Shown: piece after piece, positions 1 through 9,617 of the stretch
How positions within the stretch are numbered: position 1 is the first letter of the stretch
Layout of the letters: each line of letters opens with the position of its first letter
Notes under the pieces: model-generated
What the model saw: the letters and a program-made list of their open reading frames with translations, nothing else
Told to the model about the DNA's origin: nothing
Database searches by the model: none
Program-made: the position numbers and the translations under genes
Source: Aphrocallistes beatrix
Taxonomy: Eukaryota > Porifera > Hexactinellida > Sceptrulophora > Aphrocallistidae
Length of the DNA stretch: 64,000 nt
Assembly (NCBI GenBank): GCA_963281255.1
Contig: OY725490.1
Span: 6,324,001-6,388,000 of the forward strand
Direction: 5' to 3'

Positions 1-431
1 AGGCTCCCTTCGGTCGCCTGGGGTCATATTGGTTAATTATAAGGGAGATAACATCTCTAAATACGTCTATGCTACTGTTGTAATCTATATCGCACGAAAA
101 ATCACCAAATTTATCATTTTTTGATGAGTAATGATGAAGTCACTACAAAGTGATGAGTCATCACTTTTTGATGATAGTTGCATCATATGTGAGGTATGCT
201 AGTATACAGATTCTATTAAAATTTGAGCCTTCTATCTCCTATAATGACTAAGTTATGCTCGAATAACTGTATTGCTTAACTTTTAAAAATGTGACAATGA
301 CGTCATAATTCCATGATGAGTCGACATTTTCGTCTGAGCTCAGAACTTAGTGGAGCCATAGCCAAAAGACTCCCACATGCCAAAAATTAGCTTTCTGCAC
401 CCGGCAGTTTCTTCAATCAATTCGTTACAGA
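1..431 (-). repeat. Interspersed 'CTGTAACGAATTG' repeat, truncated by window edge
   Basis: This is a minus-strand copy of a ~500-bp family also present at 2100-2437, 9436-9617 and as a tandem dimer at 15488-16570. It runs from the reverse of the CTGTAACGAATTGATTG head (near 431) back to the reverse of the GGCGACCGAAGG segment at base 1. The GC-rich hairpin tail lies outside the window. No coding capacity is seen. The next bases (432-483) hold an AT-rich run and the reverse of the CCTTACTATTAAAACTCG leader. Confidence 0.8.
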
Positions 432-483
432 TATATATAGATATATACATATATACACATTAATCGAGTTTTAATAGTAAGGA

Positions 484-806
484 CAAGCGCGCTTCGCTTG
501 CTTGCGCTGCGCGTCGAAAAATTTTATAATAAAAACACTTAGAAGTGCCCTTCAACGACCTCTGAAAATCACCAAATTTGTCACAAATATAACCTATTGC
601 GCAACCATATGGTGACTAATCTAAATTTTAACAACGGATATGGGTACTTTGACACCATATTTATATATGCTGGTAATACATTCCTAAGCTCTATTGTGCT
701 TTGTTAATGATTTAAGGCAGCTCATGTATTAGTTCAACCATCTTCTACCGCATCCTTAGTCCCAAATCCGCAAGTTACTCTGAGGCTTTATATACAGTAG
801 GCTATG
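484..806 (+). repeat. Tail hairpin of the 500-bp repeat followed by a P-like foldback arm fragment
   Basis: Bases 484-515 are the reverse of the GC-rich tail hairpin of the 500-bp family, abutting the leader of the preceding copy, so two copies once lay head to tail here. From about 535 to 806 the sequence matches the right arm of the foldback element at 8191-9255, including the shared stretch GCTGGTAATACATTC and a terminal GTAGGCTATG. No target duplication is visible at 806. Confidence 0.65.
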
Positions 807-1036
807 ATGATACGTATATCACACTACAAAGACGATAATAATCCTAATACTATAAGTGAATTCCTCAAAAACCCCAAAGGCCTCCTTATCAGGTTTTGAA
901 CACTTTGATGGGGACGAGTTGACTGGTTCCAGGTTTTCTATGTTGTTACAACAGTATTTCACGGTAATTGGTACGAGTTGATCAAGTGCTTTGGACGAGT
1001 TGGTAGTTGGTACGAGTTGACTGGTCCCCTTTCAGG

Positions 1037-1232
1037 GTTGGGGGTATAATCCGTCCTAGGACAGTTTATACAGGGTATATTATGGTTCTAGTCCAGAATG
1101 CACCCCCATGGGGGTGTATTCTAAACTAGGGGGTATATTCTGGGATAGTCCACTTCATACCCGGGTATAATCTAGCCTAGTCCATAATATACCCGGGTAT
1201 ATTTTAATGGGAGTATATTCTGGGCTGCTACA
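1037..1232. repeat. Degenerate array of GGGTATA motifs
   Basis: At least six imperfect repeats of the type GGGTATAATCTGGGCTAG occur in both orientations, giving nested palindromes such as TACCCGGGTATA. A related short stretch lies at 12433-12495. No element boundaries or target duplication can be defined. The upstream stretch 905-1030 carries four spaced ACGAGTTG motifs. Confidence 0.55.
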
Positions 1233-1245
1233 CCGGAATTCTTAC

Positions 1246-1615
1246 ACTCGGACCAAGGTCGAAATTTCGAATCGAATTTATTGAGGGAAACGTGCAAGTT
1301 GCTAGGAATTACAAAACACATACAACAGCATATCACCCTCAAGGCAACGCGTTGGTGGAACGTAGTAATCGCACACTCCTGCAAATGTTGAGGTGCTACA
1401 CCGAAAAGTCTTATGATTGGGAGAAGTACTTACCTTTGGTATTATACGCGAATCGGACAGCAAAGCACGCAGTTACGGGAATCTCTCCCTTCCAGCTCAT
1501 ACGAGTATACGCAAGAGCTACAACGAACAAAGAACATTTAGAACCTCCGATCGGTTACACTCCATCCTCGTATGAACGGTTTAAATACCCATATCCGTTG
1601 TTAAATTTAGATTAG
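1246..1615 (+). pseudogene. Ty3/gypsy-type integrase fragment, frameshifted
   Basis: This is a relic of the integrase core of an LTR retrotransposon. The first ~60 bases read as the conserved segment HSDQGRNF in one frame. The downstream part, with TAYHPQGN and VERSNRTLLQML followed by the ISPFQL region, reads in another frame from about 1292. The two segments are therefore separated by a frameshift. Only the C-terminal half of the catalytic core is present: there is no reverse transcriptase, zinc-binding domain or LTR nearby, and the frame stops at 1615 just after the FQL segment. It sits between two inverted arms of a P-like foldback family (535-806 and 1577-1720), so it may have been trapped inside, or inserted between, those repeats. 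It is non-functional as it stands. Confidence 0.8.
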
Positions 1616-1720
1616 CCATCATATGATTGCGCAATAGGTTATATTTGTGACAAATTTAGTGTTTCTCAGAGGCCTTTTAAGGACACTTCTAAGTGTTTTT
1701 AATATAACAAGCGCGCTTCG
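1577..1720 (-). repeat. Inverted partner of the 535-650 foldback arm
   Basis: Reverse-complement match to about 490-655. Shared landmarks are CACTTAGAAGTG, TTGTCACAAATATAACC, TATTGCGCAA and AACGGATATGGGTA, ending in the AAGCGCGCTT tail. The arms therefore enclose the GGGTATA array and the integrase fragment. The match to the 8191-9255 foldback shows that these are internal arm sequences, not the true element ends. Confidence 0.75.
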
Positions 1721-2099
1721 CTTACTTCAATGGCTTTTTTTTACTCAATTACTACGAGTAGTAGCATTCTTGCATGAAATGGTTAAATAGATACTAGTAA
1801 TATAATTGGAATATAATTTTCAATTTTAACCCAATTAAATTTTTCTTTACTATTTCGTAGCTACAATATTTAGAAGCAGATTTTCGTTGTAAAAATATTT
1901 TAACGTTTTTCTCAAGTAAAATATCGAAAATATGTCACTATCATTTTGTTCTCCTGACGAGATCATTCCAAAACCGTCGAGTTTTTACTTGGTAACTGAA
2001 GATACCTCCTGTGCAACATCGATTTTTTAATTGCTAAAAACAGGCTACAAAGCAAATATTTTCGGAAAGGCTTGATTTCCATTAGTTTTTACTGTATCC

Positions 2100-2437
2100 T
2101 ATTCCTTACTATTAAACCTCGATTAATGTTTGTATATATATACGTATATATACATATCTGTAACGAATTGATTGAAGAAACTACCAGGCCCAGAAAGCTG
2201 ATTTTTGGCATGTGGGAGTCTTTTGGCTATGGCTCCACTAAGTTCTGAGCTAAGACGAAAAAGACTCATCATGGAATTAGGACGTCATTGTCACCTTTTT
2301 ATAATAAGAAATTTCAGTTTTTCAACTATAATTCAGCTATTTTAGATGTTAGAAGGCTGAAATTTTAGTAGAACAAATAAAACACACAAAATGTCCGCCA
2401 GCCGCACAGCGCAAGCAAGCGAAGCGCGCTTGTACTA
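2100..2437 (+). repeat. Internally deleted copy of the 500-bp hairpin-tail repeat
   Basis: It begins with the leader CCTTACTATTAAACCTCG and an alternating TA run, then the CTGTAACGAATTGATTG head, and ends with the GCGCAAGCAAGCGAAGCGCG tail. The middle of the unit seen in the 15.5-16.5 kb dimer is missing. No open reading frame is present. From 2438 to 3170 I see only AT-rich DNA, including three short TTTAGTAAATAATT repeats near 2660-2720. Confidence 0.75.
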
Positions 2438-3170
2438 AATAACATCCAAACATCCTTATTCACCAACTTATAGCAGTACTTAATATAATGTTTTTCGAAT
2501 AGAACTGAGCTGTGAATGCTTTGATGCTAAAAATTTCATGGAATGTAAAATGTCATTAATGTCAGTGACATTAAAAACCTCAATACATTTGTAGCGCCAC
2601 ATTAGTACTAAATGAAGCGGGGCAATCATTCTTTGAATGATTGCTATATTATATAATTTTAGTAAATAATTTTAGTATATAATTTAGTAAATAATTATAT
2701 AAATTTAGTAAATAATTTTCTCTGAAACTAAGACTACGTTATTTGTTTTGTGCATAGTTTCGTTTACAGTTCGCAACCACCTACAGCAGTTGTCTCATCA
2801 ACATATCAGTAACAGATTTCATGATAATCATGCAAGATTAGTTAGTGGAAGTGGTCACGGGACACAAGCCACTTTCATTCTTATTCATTATTCAAACTTC
2901 AAAACATATAATCTCAAATCATTTTAGCGAACTTTACACATTCAAAACAAATCTAAGAACATTTGTTGTTCCGGAATGAAGAGACTTTATCTTAGATATT
3001 AAAATTCGGTGTTTTTTTGTTTGTTTGTACAAGTTGAATGAGGACCTGGGAACTATGATAAACGTGAAATTTAGCACACACGTAAATAATCATGAGTCTA
3101 CAAGGGAGTTTGAATATCTAATTGGCGAAATCTTCACACCTAGCCAAGATAGATGACAAATTGTGTTGAC

Positions 3171-3202
3171 CATGGCCTACTTAACGAGTTAAGTAGGCCA
3201 TG
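3171..3202. mobile_element. Head-to-head TIR palindrome: candidate P-type excision footprint
   Basis: A 32-bp palindrome consists of the first 15 bases of the P-like left TIR (CATGGCCTACTTAAC) joined directly to the last 17 bases of the right TIR (GAGTTAAGTAGGCCATG). It is flanked by perfect 7-bp direct repeats TGTTGAC (3164-3170 and 3203-3209), as expected of a target duplication. The same TIRs bound the 5635-8177 element. Drosophila P transposase is known to cut with a 17-nt stagger inside the TIR and to leave such TIR-TIR scars. That this is a footprint is inference; an extreme internal deletion is the alternative. Confidence 0.7.
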
Positions 3203-3569
3203 TGTTGACCAATAAAATTCAATTATTTTATAATACAGATGAGTTGCAATCTAAACAGTAGAGCTATACAAGAAAGCAAAGCGCGCAATAATTTATTATC
3301 CATTGAAGACATAGAAATGGCATTTATTTGAAGTCTCAATCAATTATCAGAGATTAACTTTTGGAATCCAGATCAAATTAAATCAAATTATAAAATGATA
3401 GGGTTGCGTTCATGGATTCAGAGTTACAGGTGTCTCAATGTGCCGCGAAGTGTTAGATCAAAAATCGTATACTGATTTCGTCTGCTCATTAACAATCTAC
3501 ACCTTCTGTCCAAATTTCAATAATTTAACATTTATAGTATTCCTGAAAAACCCATTATGGAGGAAAAAT

Positions 3570-3932
3570 ATAATAAATTTAAAATTTGTCCAGTCTAGTC
3601 GCCCTTGAGGTGCAATCACAGTCGCGGTTTAAACACATTTACGCACGCTTCGAGCTATGCTAAAAGGTGAGGACAAATTAGAGATGCAATGAATTGTGTG
3701 AGGGAGCATTAAGCATAGGAGATAGATTCTCTGTGACGGTTAATAGACGAAACAATTCGGACCCAAAGTAGCTGAAATATTTCGTCCAGCTGGGACAAAT
3801 TTTGTAACTGAACATTTATGCAGTGTGCTAATAAATACTAGTAGGTATAATAAAATAAATCGAAACTAATTCCTATCGCATTCTAATGAGTACTAAGTGA
3901 TGAGTTAGTTCTAAGCGATCTTAGCTATTGAG
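3570..3932 (-). repeat. Duplicated 3' flank of methyltransferase copy 1
   Basis: Read on the minus strand, this non-coding stretch matches 13538-13975 downstream of copy 2. Shared landmarks are GATCGCTTAGAACTCATCAC, GGGTCCGAATTGTTT, TGCTCCCTCACACAATTCA and CTCAAGGGCGACTAGACT. Only the first ~100 bases are shared with copy 3. The duplication unit therefore included several hundred bases of downstream DNA. Confidence 0.8.
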
Positions 3933-4814
3933 TCATAGCTTAGTGTAGGTAAGGAAAGTATGCATGCCTTCCCTAAGTCTGATCTCATCCGACTCCTTGA
4001 TCCACTTCTCCATCTCGTTCTTCTCCACTGCCTGTTTGTATGCCTCCAAGAATTGAGGGAATCTTTCCTGTTTCTCGATATCTCTCCAGGTACTGTCATT
4101 AGCTCTGAATTCAGGTGTCAAAGGATTATTCACGTTGTAGTACACTTCTGGTTTTATAAACAACTCAGACATAGATGACATTCGGGGCTGACACTTGAAT
4201 CCAGCTTCCTCACAAAACTTTGTCACTCTGTCAAAAGAGAGGTGTCGCCTTAGATGAGGTTTCATCACGTCAGAGAAACCATTCTCACAACCAAAATGGT
4301 AATACCAAATACACTTTATTGCTTGGTTTTCATTGAAGTGGCAAATAATGAGAGGAGCTCCTTTCTTCAGAACACGACTGAATTCTTTTATTGCAGCCTT
4401 CAAGTTCTCTCCAGTATTCGTTCCATCTTCCTGTACGGCGTCCAGATGGTGTATCGCGTATACCACAAGGACCGCATCGAACTTTTCTGACTCGAATGGC
4501 AGCTGTTTCTTCAGATCCACGTTCTGAATGGTAACGTTGCTGGCTCCTTTCAACTTCTCGCTCGTCCGTGCCAGCATTCCATCACTGTTATCAACTGCAG
4601 TGATGTGACAGACGTAATCGTGGAGTACCTCTGTGAAGTTTCCAGTTCCGCATGCAGCCTCGAGAATGTGAAGAGAGGAGAGAGGCTTATCTTTAGCGTA
4701 TCTGGCCAAAGTTCCCAGGATTATCTCGAAACCGAACGGAACACGGACGCTGTCGTAGGAGAGTGCTACCTTGGAATAATCTTCATACCCGGTGAAAGGT
4801 TTGTCTGCTGACAT
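3933..4814 (-). CDS. Class I SAM-dependent methyltransferase, copy 1
   Basis: An intronless gene of 293 residues with a Rossmann methyltransferase fold. Motif I is ILEAACGTGNF at about residues 48-58, the acidic post-I strand is TAVDNSDGML, and motif IV/post-IV is FDAVLVVYAIHHLD. It resembles the Methyltransf_11/25 superfamily of small-molecule methyltransferases. The substrate cannot be inferred. No signal peptide or membrane segment is seen, so it is probably cytosolic. The start at MSADKPFTGY is fixed by two paralogues (12656 and 19381) that share it. Compared with them it has a Cys in place of Gly in HDYVCHI, and unique residues in the segment CHFNENQAIKCIWYYHFGC. The N- and C-terminal thirds are almost identical among copies. 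The 5' flank, including a TATA box, is shared with copy 3, while the long 3' flank is shared with copy 2. Confidence 0.88.
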   Translation of the reverse strand: MSADKPFTGYEDYSKVALSYDSVRVPFGFEIILGTLARYAKDKPLSSLHILEAACGTGNFTEVLHDYVCHITAVDNSDGMLARTSEKLKGASNVTIQNVDLKKQLPFESEKFDAVLVVYAIHHLDAVQEDGTNTGENLKAAIKEFSRVLKKGAPLIICHFNENQAIKCIWYYHFGCENGFSDVMKPHLRRHLSFDRVTKFCEEAGFKCQPRMSSMSELFIKPEVYYNVNNPLTPEFRANDSTWRDIEKQERFPQFLEAYKQAVEKNEMEKWIKESDEIRLREGMHTFLTYTKL

Positions 4815-4868
4815 TTGTTCTGATGAGAGAAATGCGTACTGTTTTGTTTCACTGTATCAACTGTCATA

Positions 4869-4876
4869 CTTTTATA
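4869..4876 (-). promoter_or_regulatory. TATA box of methyltransferase copy 1
   Basis: TATAAAAG on the minus strand lies 55 bases upstream of the ATG, consistent with a transcription start about 30 bases further down and a short 5' leader. The whole 150-bp block from the ATG to the AATTAATAGCATTATGTGGG segment near 4965 is nearly identical to that of copy 3, which argues for conserved core-promoter DNA. Confidence 0.65.
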
Positions 4877-5469
4877 GAGATATCGATTCGAATAGCTTCT
4901 TAGGAATTCATACCAATGCCTATTGTCTATTGTCAACTCCCACATAATGCTATTAATTGCTTCCTATGTGATAATAATACTGTTCACGTGTTTATTTTCA
5001 ATTCATTACTGCAAGAAAGTTACGGCGATACAAGTGCAAGTAAGTACAACTTTTCCAATGATTTTCATTAAGAATTGTTTACATCAGTTTACTTATAGGC
5101 AGAGCACAACATTACAGACTACTATTACTAAATATTATTGACTTTTGTCCTCAGACCTATTATATCTTCAACCGTGTTGTTACAGTCTCGGTAGTGGTCA
5201 AACCTAAGTTGTATGTATAATGTGAAAGAAGTGGGTGCTTTTAGGTGTGGAAATATGATGAGGGGCCAAAGGAGGATTGCATTTGAAAGGAGGAGTGAAG
5301 CTCGAAACCAGGTGTCAAGGAGGCTTTTGAGGTGGAGAATTTTAGATGCATGATAATGTAATCATGGGCTTTTGTACTACAGCCGTAGCTTATGTACAAG
5401 CTTGTACTATAGCGACGAATTTTCTGCCATTCAAACCCAGGTAGAAAATATCCAATACTTCTGATTTGA

Positions 5470-5557
5470 GGGCATGCCTAATTTCCGGGACGGGACGAGA
5501 TCCCGTCCCGAAAATTAGGTATCTTAACCCGTCCCGTCCCGGAGATTAGGCATGCCC
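5470..5557. mobile_element. 88-bp snap-back MITE with 9-bp target duplication (Mutator-like)
   Basis: Ends GGGCATGCCTAATTT and its complement bound a G+C-rich core of repeated CGGGACGGGA / TCCCGTCCCG. Perfect 9-bp flanking repeats CTGATTTGA lie at 5461-5469 and 5558-5566. A GGG terminus and 9-bp duplication are typical of Mutator-like elements; class assignment is inference. Related hairpins lie at 12503-12571 and, degraded, at 21485-21530. Confidence 0.75.
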
Positions 5558-6413
5558 CTGATTTGAGTATGAGCACAAATATATAGTGTAAGAAATAAGA
5601 AATTTAATGAGTAATATCCTAGAAAACGTTAAACCATGGCCTACTTAACTCAGGCCTCACAGTAGAATGGAAATATTGTACCAGGGATGCAGTCGAAGCC
5701 GGTAATTGTTAATTAACCACAATATTTTATTCATGTTTATCTATTCACAATTACCCATAACATTTTCATTTAATCATGTTCGTATATACTTTAATTTGTA
5801 AAAATAGTATTCATATATAATTTAATCATAATAATAAATATTTACATACATTTCTTTTTTGCACTAGCTACGTACTTACATTTGAAATGCCGACCAGTTG
5901 CTCGGTACCTGGCTGCAAGTGTAACTACAAGTCTGAAGATCGTGTGACTCTTTTCAAGATGCCGCAGAAACCAGATCAACTTATAAGACACGCTTGGGTT
6001 CGGGCACTCCGCAGAGATGATATAGACGAGTTAAAGGCTGTTTACGTCTGCGCGAAGCACTTTAGGACTGAAGATATCGAGTACACGCACAAGGTTCCCA
6101 ACGGGGAAAGTACTTTCGCGAAATCCCTAGAGTGAACCCAAAGCTGAGGGATGATGCTGTACCAGTCTTTCTACCAAGATGTCCCTCATACTACTCCCAA
6201 TCTGCAGCTAAGCGAAGTCGTCGGTCTCTCGACTCAAAAGATGACGAGTTCCTCAATCAAGCTTGGACACTTAGCGTGAGATCTGATGCAGAAGAAAAAG
6301 AGAGATTCAAGGTTACATGCTTCCAGGAAATGCAAGGTAAGTTATCACTTATTTCTTTACCTAAAACCTGGTCATTATGGAACCCAGATGAACATTTTAT
6401 TTTTATGCGTCCT

Positions 6414-6578
6414 CAGGGTTTCATACAGAGGGTAGTAGGGGGGGTACTTGCCCCCCCTGTTCATTCAAGTGCCCCCCTAGAAATAAAATGCATAACATGA
6501 AGAGATGTGATTTAGTACATGCCCCCCTTAGATATCCCATATTGCCCCCCTTGCATGCAAATCCTGTATGAAACACTG
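6414..6578. mobile_element. 165-bp MITE nested in P-like transposase intron
   Basis: TIRs CAGGGTTTCATACAG and, inverted at the other end, CAGTGTTTCATACAG enclose a core rich in CCCCCC runs. A short direct repeat GTCCT flanks both ends (6409-6413, 6579-6583). The termini suggest a hAT-like element, although the visible duplication is only 5 bp. Confidence 0.6.
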
Positions 6579-7173
6579 GTCCTAGTTTAGAGAGTTCTAG
6601 TATATTAGTTGATGTTTATTTGGTAGTAACGTTCGATCTTTCTATCAAGGCCTTTTGTAAAAATGTGATTTTTCCACATTCGCTCAGTTGCCTAAGTGAT
6701 ATTCGACAACTTGAATCACTTGTGAATGAAATTTCTAGTGCGCCTTATCGATGTGAGCCATCTAAGAATTCTGAATCTACTACTTCCCATATATCATCAG
6801 CGAATATCCATATCCAACAAGCCATTGATATTATGCATACCAGTTCGGATGTGGAAACATCTGAGCATCCAGAAATTTGTCGAATTCATTCAATGCCAGT
6901 TAGAAAACAGCCTTGTTCCCAAAAATAGACGTAGATACAACATACTCACACAAATATTATCTCTTAAAACACATCTGATCTCGCCAGCTTGTTATAGTAT
7001 CTCCAGCACATGCCTTGCCTATCACTTCCTCACTTCAATACTTTAGAAAAATTGTACTCTTCATTTGGGCTCGAAAATGAATTATTTCCATTCCTGAGCC
7101 AAGCAACGTGTTCTTTTTCGAATGAACAAAAACATGTCATCCTTCAAATGGATGAAATTCACGTAAACCCGGT

Positions 7174-7330
7174 CAGTAGAACTCGGGATACAACGTACTT
7201 CGGTTTAGTACGTACTCATTTCTCTGAACCAGAATTCATTTATTATATAGATTTCTATGTAATATCAACTCGGTTAGTACGTGCTTTTTTTCCGCTTCCT
7301 GGAGGGGTACGTACTAACCGAGTTCTACTG
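7174..7330. mobile_element. 157-bp pogo-like MITE interrupting transposase coding block
   Basis: TIRs CAGTAGAACTCGG and CCGAGTTCTACTG flank internal copies of the same GTTAGTACGT words. It sits directly between the DEIHVNP and KGGKIIG blocks, so it disrupts coding sequence. A TA lies at the right flank, but the left flank reads GT. CAGT-type ends are typical of pogo/Tigger MITEs. Confidence 0.6.
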
Positions 7331-8190
7331 TATATCATACAAGGGAGGCAAAATTATAGGATCCAATATACGTGTATGTCCAGATATCCTACGAAAACTG
7401 TAATTGCTATCATGGTCTCTAGCCTTCAGAAAAAATGGTCCTGTATTGTTCGTCTGTTACCATGAAGGGCCAGCGAGGAAAATTCTAGTCGAGCTTGCTT
7501 TAAACTCAATAGTAGATAACAATGATTGTGATGTCTGGGAAAATACATGTCCTTCCTGCAATATTCCTTATTTTTCGATTCTACGTAGGTTGTTATTTGT
7601 TTCAGGAAATTGTACAAGTATGATAGCTAATAAAGTAAAAAAATATAATTCCATGGTAGTATGTAGAGGAATTGAAAAACGTAAATTGAAAAAATTTAAC
7701 TCTTAATATCCTTATATTTTAATATAGTATGTGTTTAACTTTATTTTTCTTTATTTAGTTCAGCTGTAAGCGCGGCCAACCTTTCTCACATGCCAGTAAC
7801 TCAACCCTCAATTTGTTAATCGGAGACAACAACAGCGCTAAAATGATCGAAAGAAAGTTTATGTATTGTAAAACTGTTTTAATACATTATTAATTGTGAT
7901 TGTAATACTAGTATTGTCTTGTTTATTTCAATTATTTAAATGAAATATATGATATGATATCACTTCAATACTCAATATAGTATAGATGATGGAGACATTT
8001 AAAATAGAAATTAATGAGGGTTAGATCAAATGTGAACGCTCAAGGCTATCACTCAAATCATTATGTACTTAAATTACCACGAAATATTGAAAAGTTGGTA
8101 TTTCATTGTTCGGCTTCGATCGCATCCCTGGTCCAAATTTCACATTCTACTGTGAGGCCTGAGTTAAGTAGGCCATGGTTAAACATAAAC

Positions 8191-9255
8191 CATAGCCTAC
8201 TCTAATAATGCCTCATAGTAAAATAACCAAGGATGCGGTAATAGCCGAATGGATTAATACACGATTAGCCTAAAGTCGTCAACCATGTAGGATAGGCATT
8301 AAGAATGTATTACCAGCATATATAAACATGGTATCAAAGTATATATATCCGTTGTCAAAATTTCGATTCGTCATCATATCATTGCGCAACAGGTCATTTT
8401 AAGCACGATTTTGGCAATTTTCTAAGCTGTTTTAACCCTATTTCTAAATGATATTAAGGTGTGATTTTTGTGTAGAACCAAGATTAGTACGAGTTGATTT
8501 GAAAAATTTAGAATTTTTCAATGGAATATTGTTACAATCCTGCGTTGCTATGGTAAAGCATTTTGGTCAGTTTGGGCCATATCCTGCAAACTGTAAGAAC
8601 TAGGTATTCAAATTTGATTTTATTTGATAGGCAATTGGCTACTTCCTATTAGGTAATAATACAATTTAAACTTCTAAATTCAAAGACTATAGAGTTATGA
8701 GACAATTTAGTGTTTTGGCCACATTCTTAAAATCAACCCATAACTCAAAACTCGTTGAATTTAGAAGTTCAAGTTGTATTAACACCTAATAGGAAGTAGG
8801 CCATTGCCTATCAAACACGATCGAATTTGAAGATCTAGCTACTACAGTTTGCACGAAATGGCCCAAACTGACCAAAATGCTTTACCATTCAACGCAGGAA
8901 TGTAACAACATTCCATTGAAAAATTCTAAATTTTTCAAATCAACTCGTACTAATCTTGGTTCTACACAAAAATCACACCTTAATACCATTTAGAAATAGG
9001 GTTAAAACAGCTTAGAAAATCGCTAAAATTGTCCTTAGAATGACCTGTTGCGCAATAATATGATGACTAATCGAAATTTTCCAACGGATATATGTATTTT
9101 GATGCCATGTTTATATATGCTGGTAATACATTCTTAATGCCTATTCTACATTGTTAACGATTTTAGGCTAATCGTGTATTAATCCATTCGGCTATTACTT
9201 CATCCCTAGTCCATGATTTTCAGTCTACTGTGAGGCATTATTAGAGTAGGCTATG
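8191..9255. mobile_element. 1.07-kb foldback element related to the P-like TIRs
   Basis: Two ~480-bp inverted arms run almost end to end around a short centre near 8720. The ends are CATAGCCTACTCTAATAATG and its complement, similar to the P-like CATGGCCTACTTAACTCAGG. Perfect 7-bp duplications CATAAAC lie at 8184-8190 and 9256-9262. The left duplication shares base 8184 with the right duplication of the P-like element, so the two insertions abut. No coding potential is seen, so it would need transposase supplied in trans. Confidence 0.8.
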
Positions 9256-9435
9256 CATAAACATTTAAAATCCAGTCAAGTTAAATCCAATTTCTTATAA
9301 CAATCAGCAACATTGCTAAAAGCCCCCTGGTCAACCGTTGTAGGCTAATCTCTAGCTTATTTTTGGAAATGGTTTACTCCATGTTTCTATTGTAAACAAA
9401 GGGAAACATAAAATCTATCATATATAGATTCGAAA

Positions 9436-9617
9436 AATTGATATTCCAAATCTACGTCAAAATTTTAAAAATTTGCAAATTTGGTGATTTTTGTGCGATA
9501 TCGATTATAACAGTAGGATTATTTAGAGATCCTATCTCCCTTATAATTAATCAATGTAATCCGAGGCGCCTCAGGCGGACACAAGTATCTGCCAGCCGCG
9601 CAGCGCAAGCAAGCGAA
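9436..9617 (+). repeat. 3' part of the 500-bp hairpin-tail repeat
   Basis: It matches the second half of the 15.5-16.5 kb units: AATTTGGTGATTTTTGTGCG, GATCCTATCTCCCTTATAAT, then the GCGCAGCGCAAGCAAGCGAA tail, cut before the final GCGCGCTTGT. From 9618 to 10996 I find no gene. An imperfect inverted repeat with ends GGTTTTATCTAGG / CCTAGATAAACC spans about 9966-10162. Confidence 0.7.

Larger units (their letters stand above)
5887..7706 (+). pseudogene. THAP-domain P-type transposase, broken
   Basis: It starts MPTSCSVPGC, with the THAP C2CH pattern: Cys5 and Cys10, then CAKHF around residues 56-60. The THAP reading frame continues only to 6133. The conserved continuation (VNPKLRDDAVPVFLP) is in a different frame starting about 6132, so a small indel breaks the gene. 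A splice donor AAG|GTAAGT at 6337 is followed by a putative intron carrying a MITE. Later blocks in different frames contain LQMDEIHVNP (candidate catalytic acidic segment), then, after a second MITE, the KGGKIIG and MVSSLQKKW segments. Several frames and stops are involved, so the protein is dead as read here. Calls for blocks after the THAP domain rest on resemblance to P/THAP9 and are less certain. Confidence 0.75.
5635..8177 (+). mobile_element. P-element-like DNA transposon with THAP domain, decayed
   Basis: A 2.5-kb element with long TIRs. The outermost CATGGCCTACTTAACTCAGG and its complement extend, with mismatches, for about 75 bases through the GAAGCCG motif. 7-bp target duplications GTTAAAC lie at 5628-5634 and 8178-8184. 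The interior encodes a THAP-type zinc finger and further blocks resembling P/THAP9 transposases. Drosophila P elements also begin with CATG and carry an N-terminal THAP DNA-binding domain; their duplication is 8 bp, against 7 clearly visible here. Two younger MITEs are nested inside (6414-6578 and 7174-7330). Confidence 0.8.
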
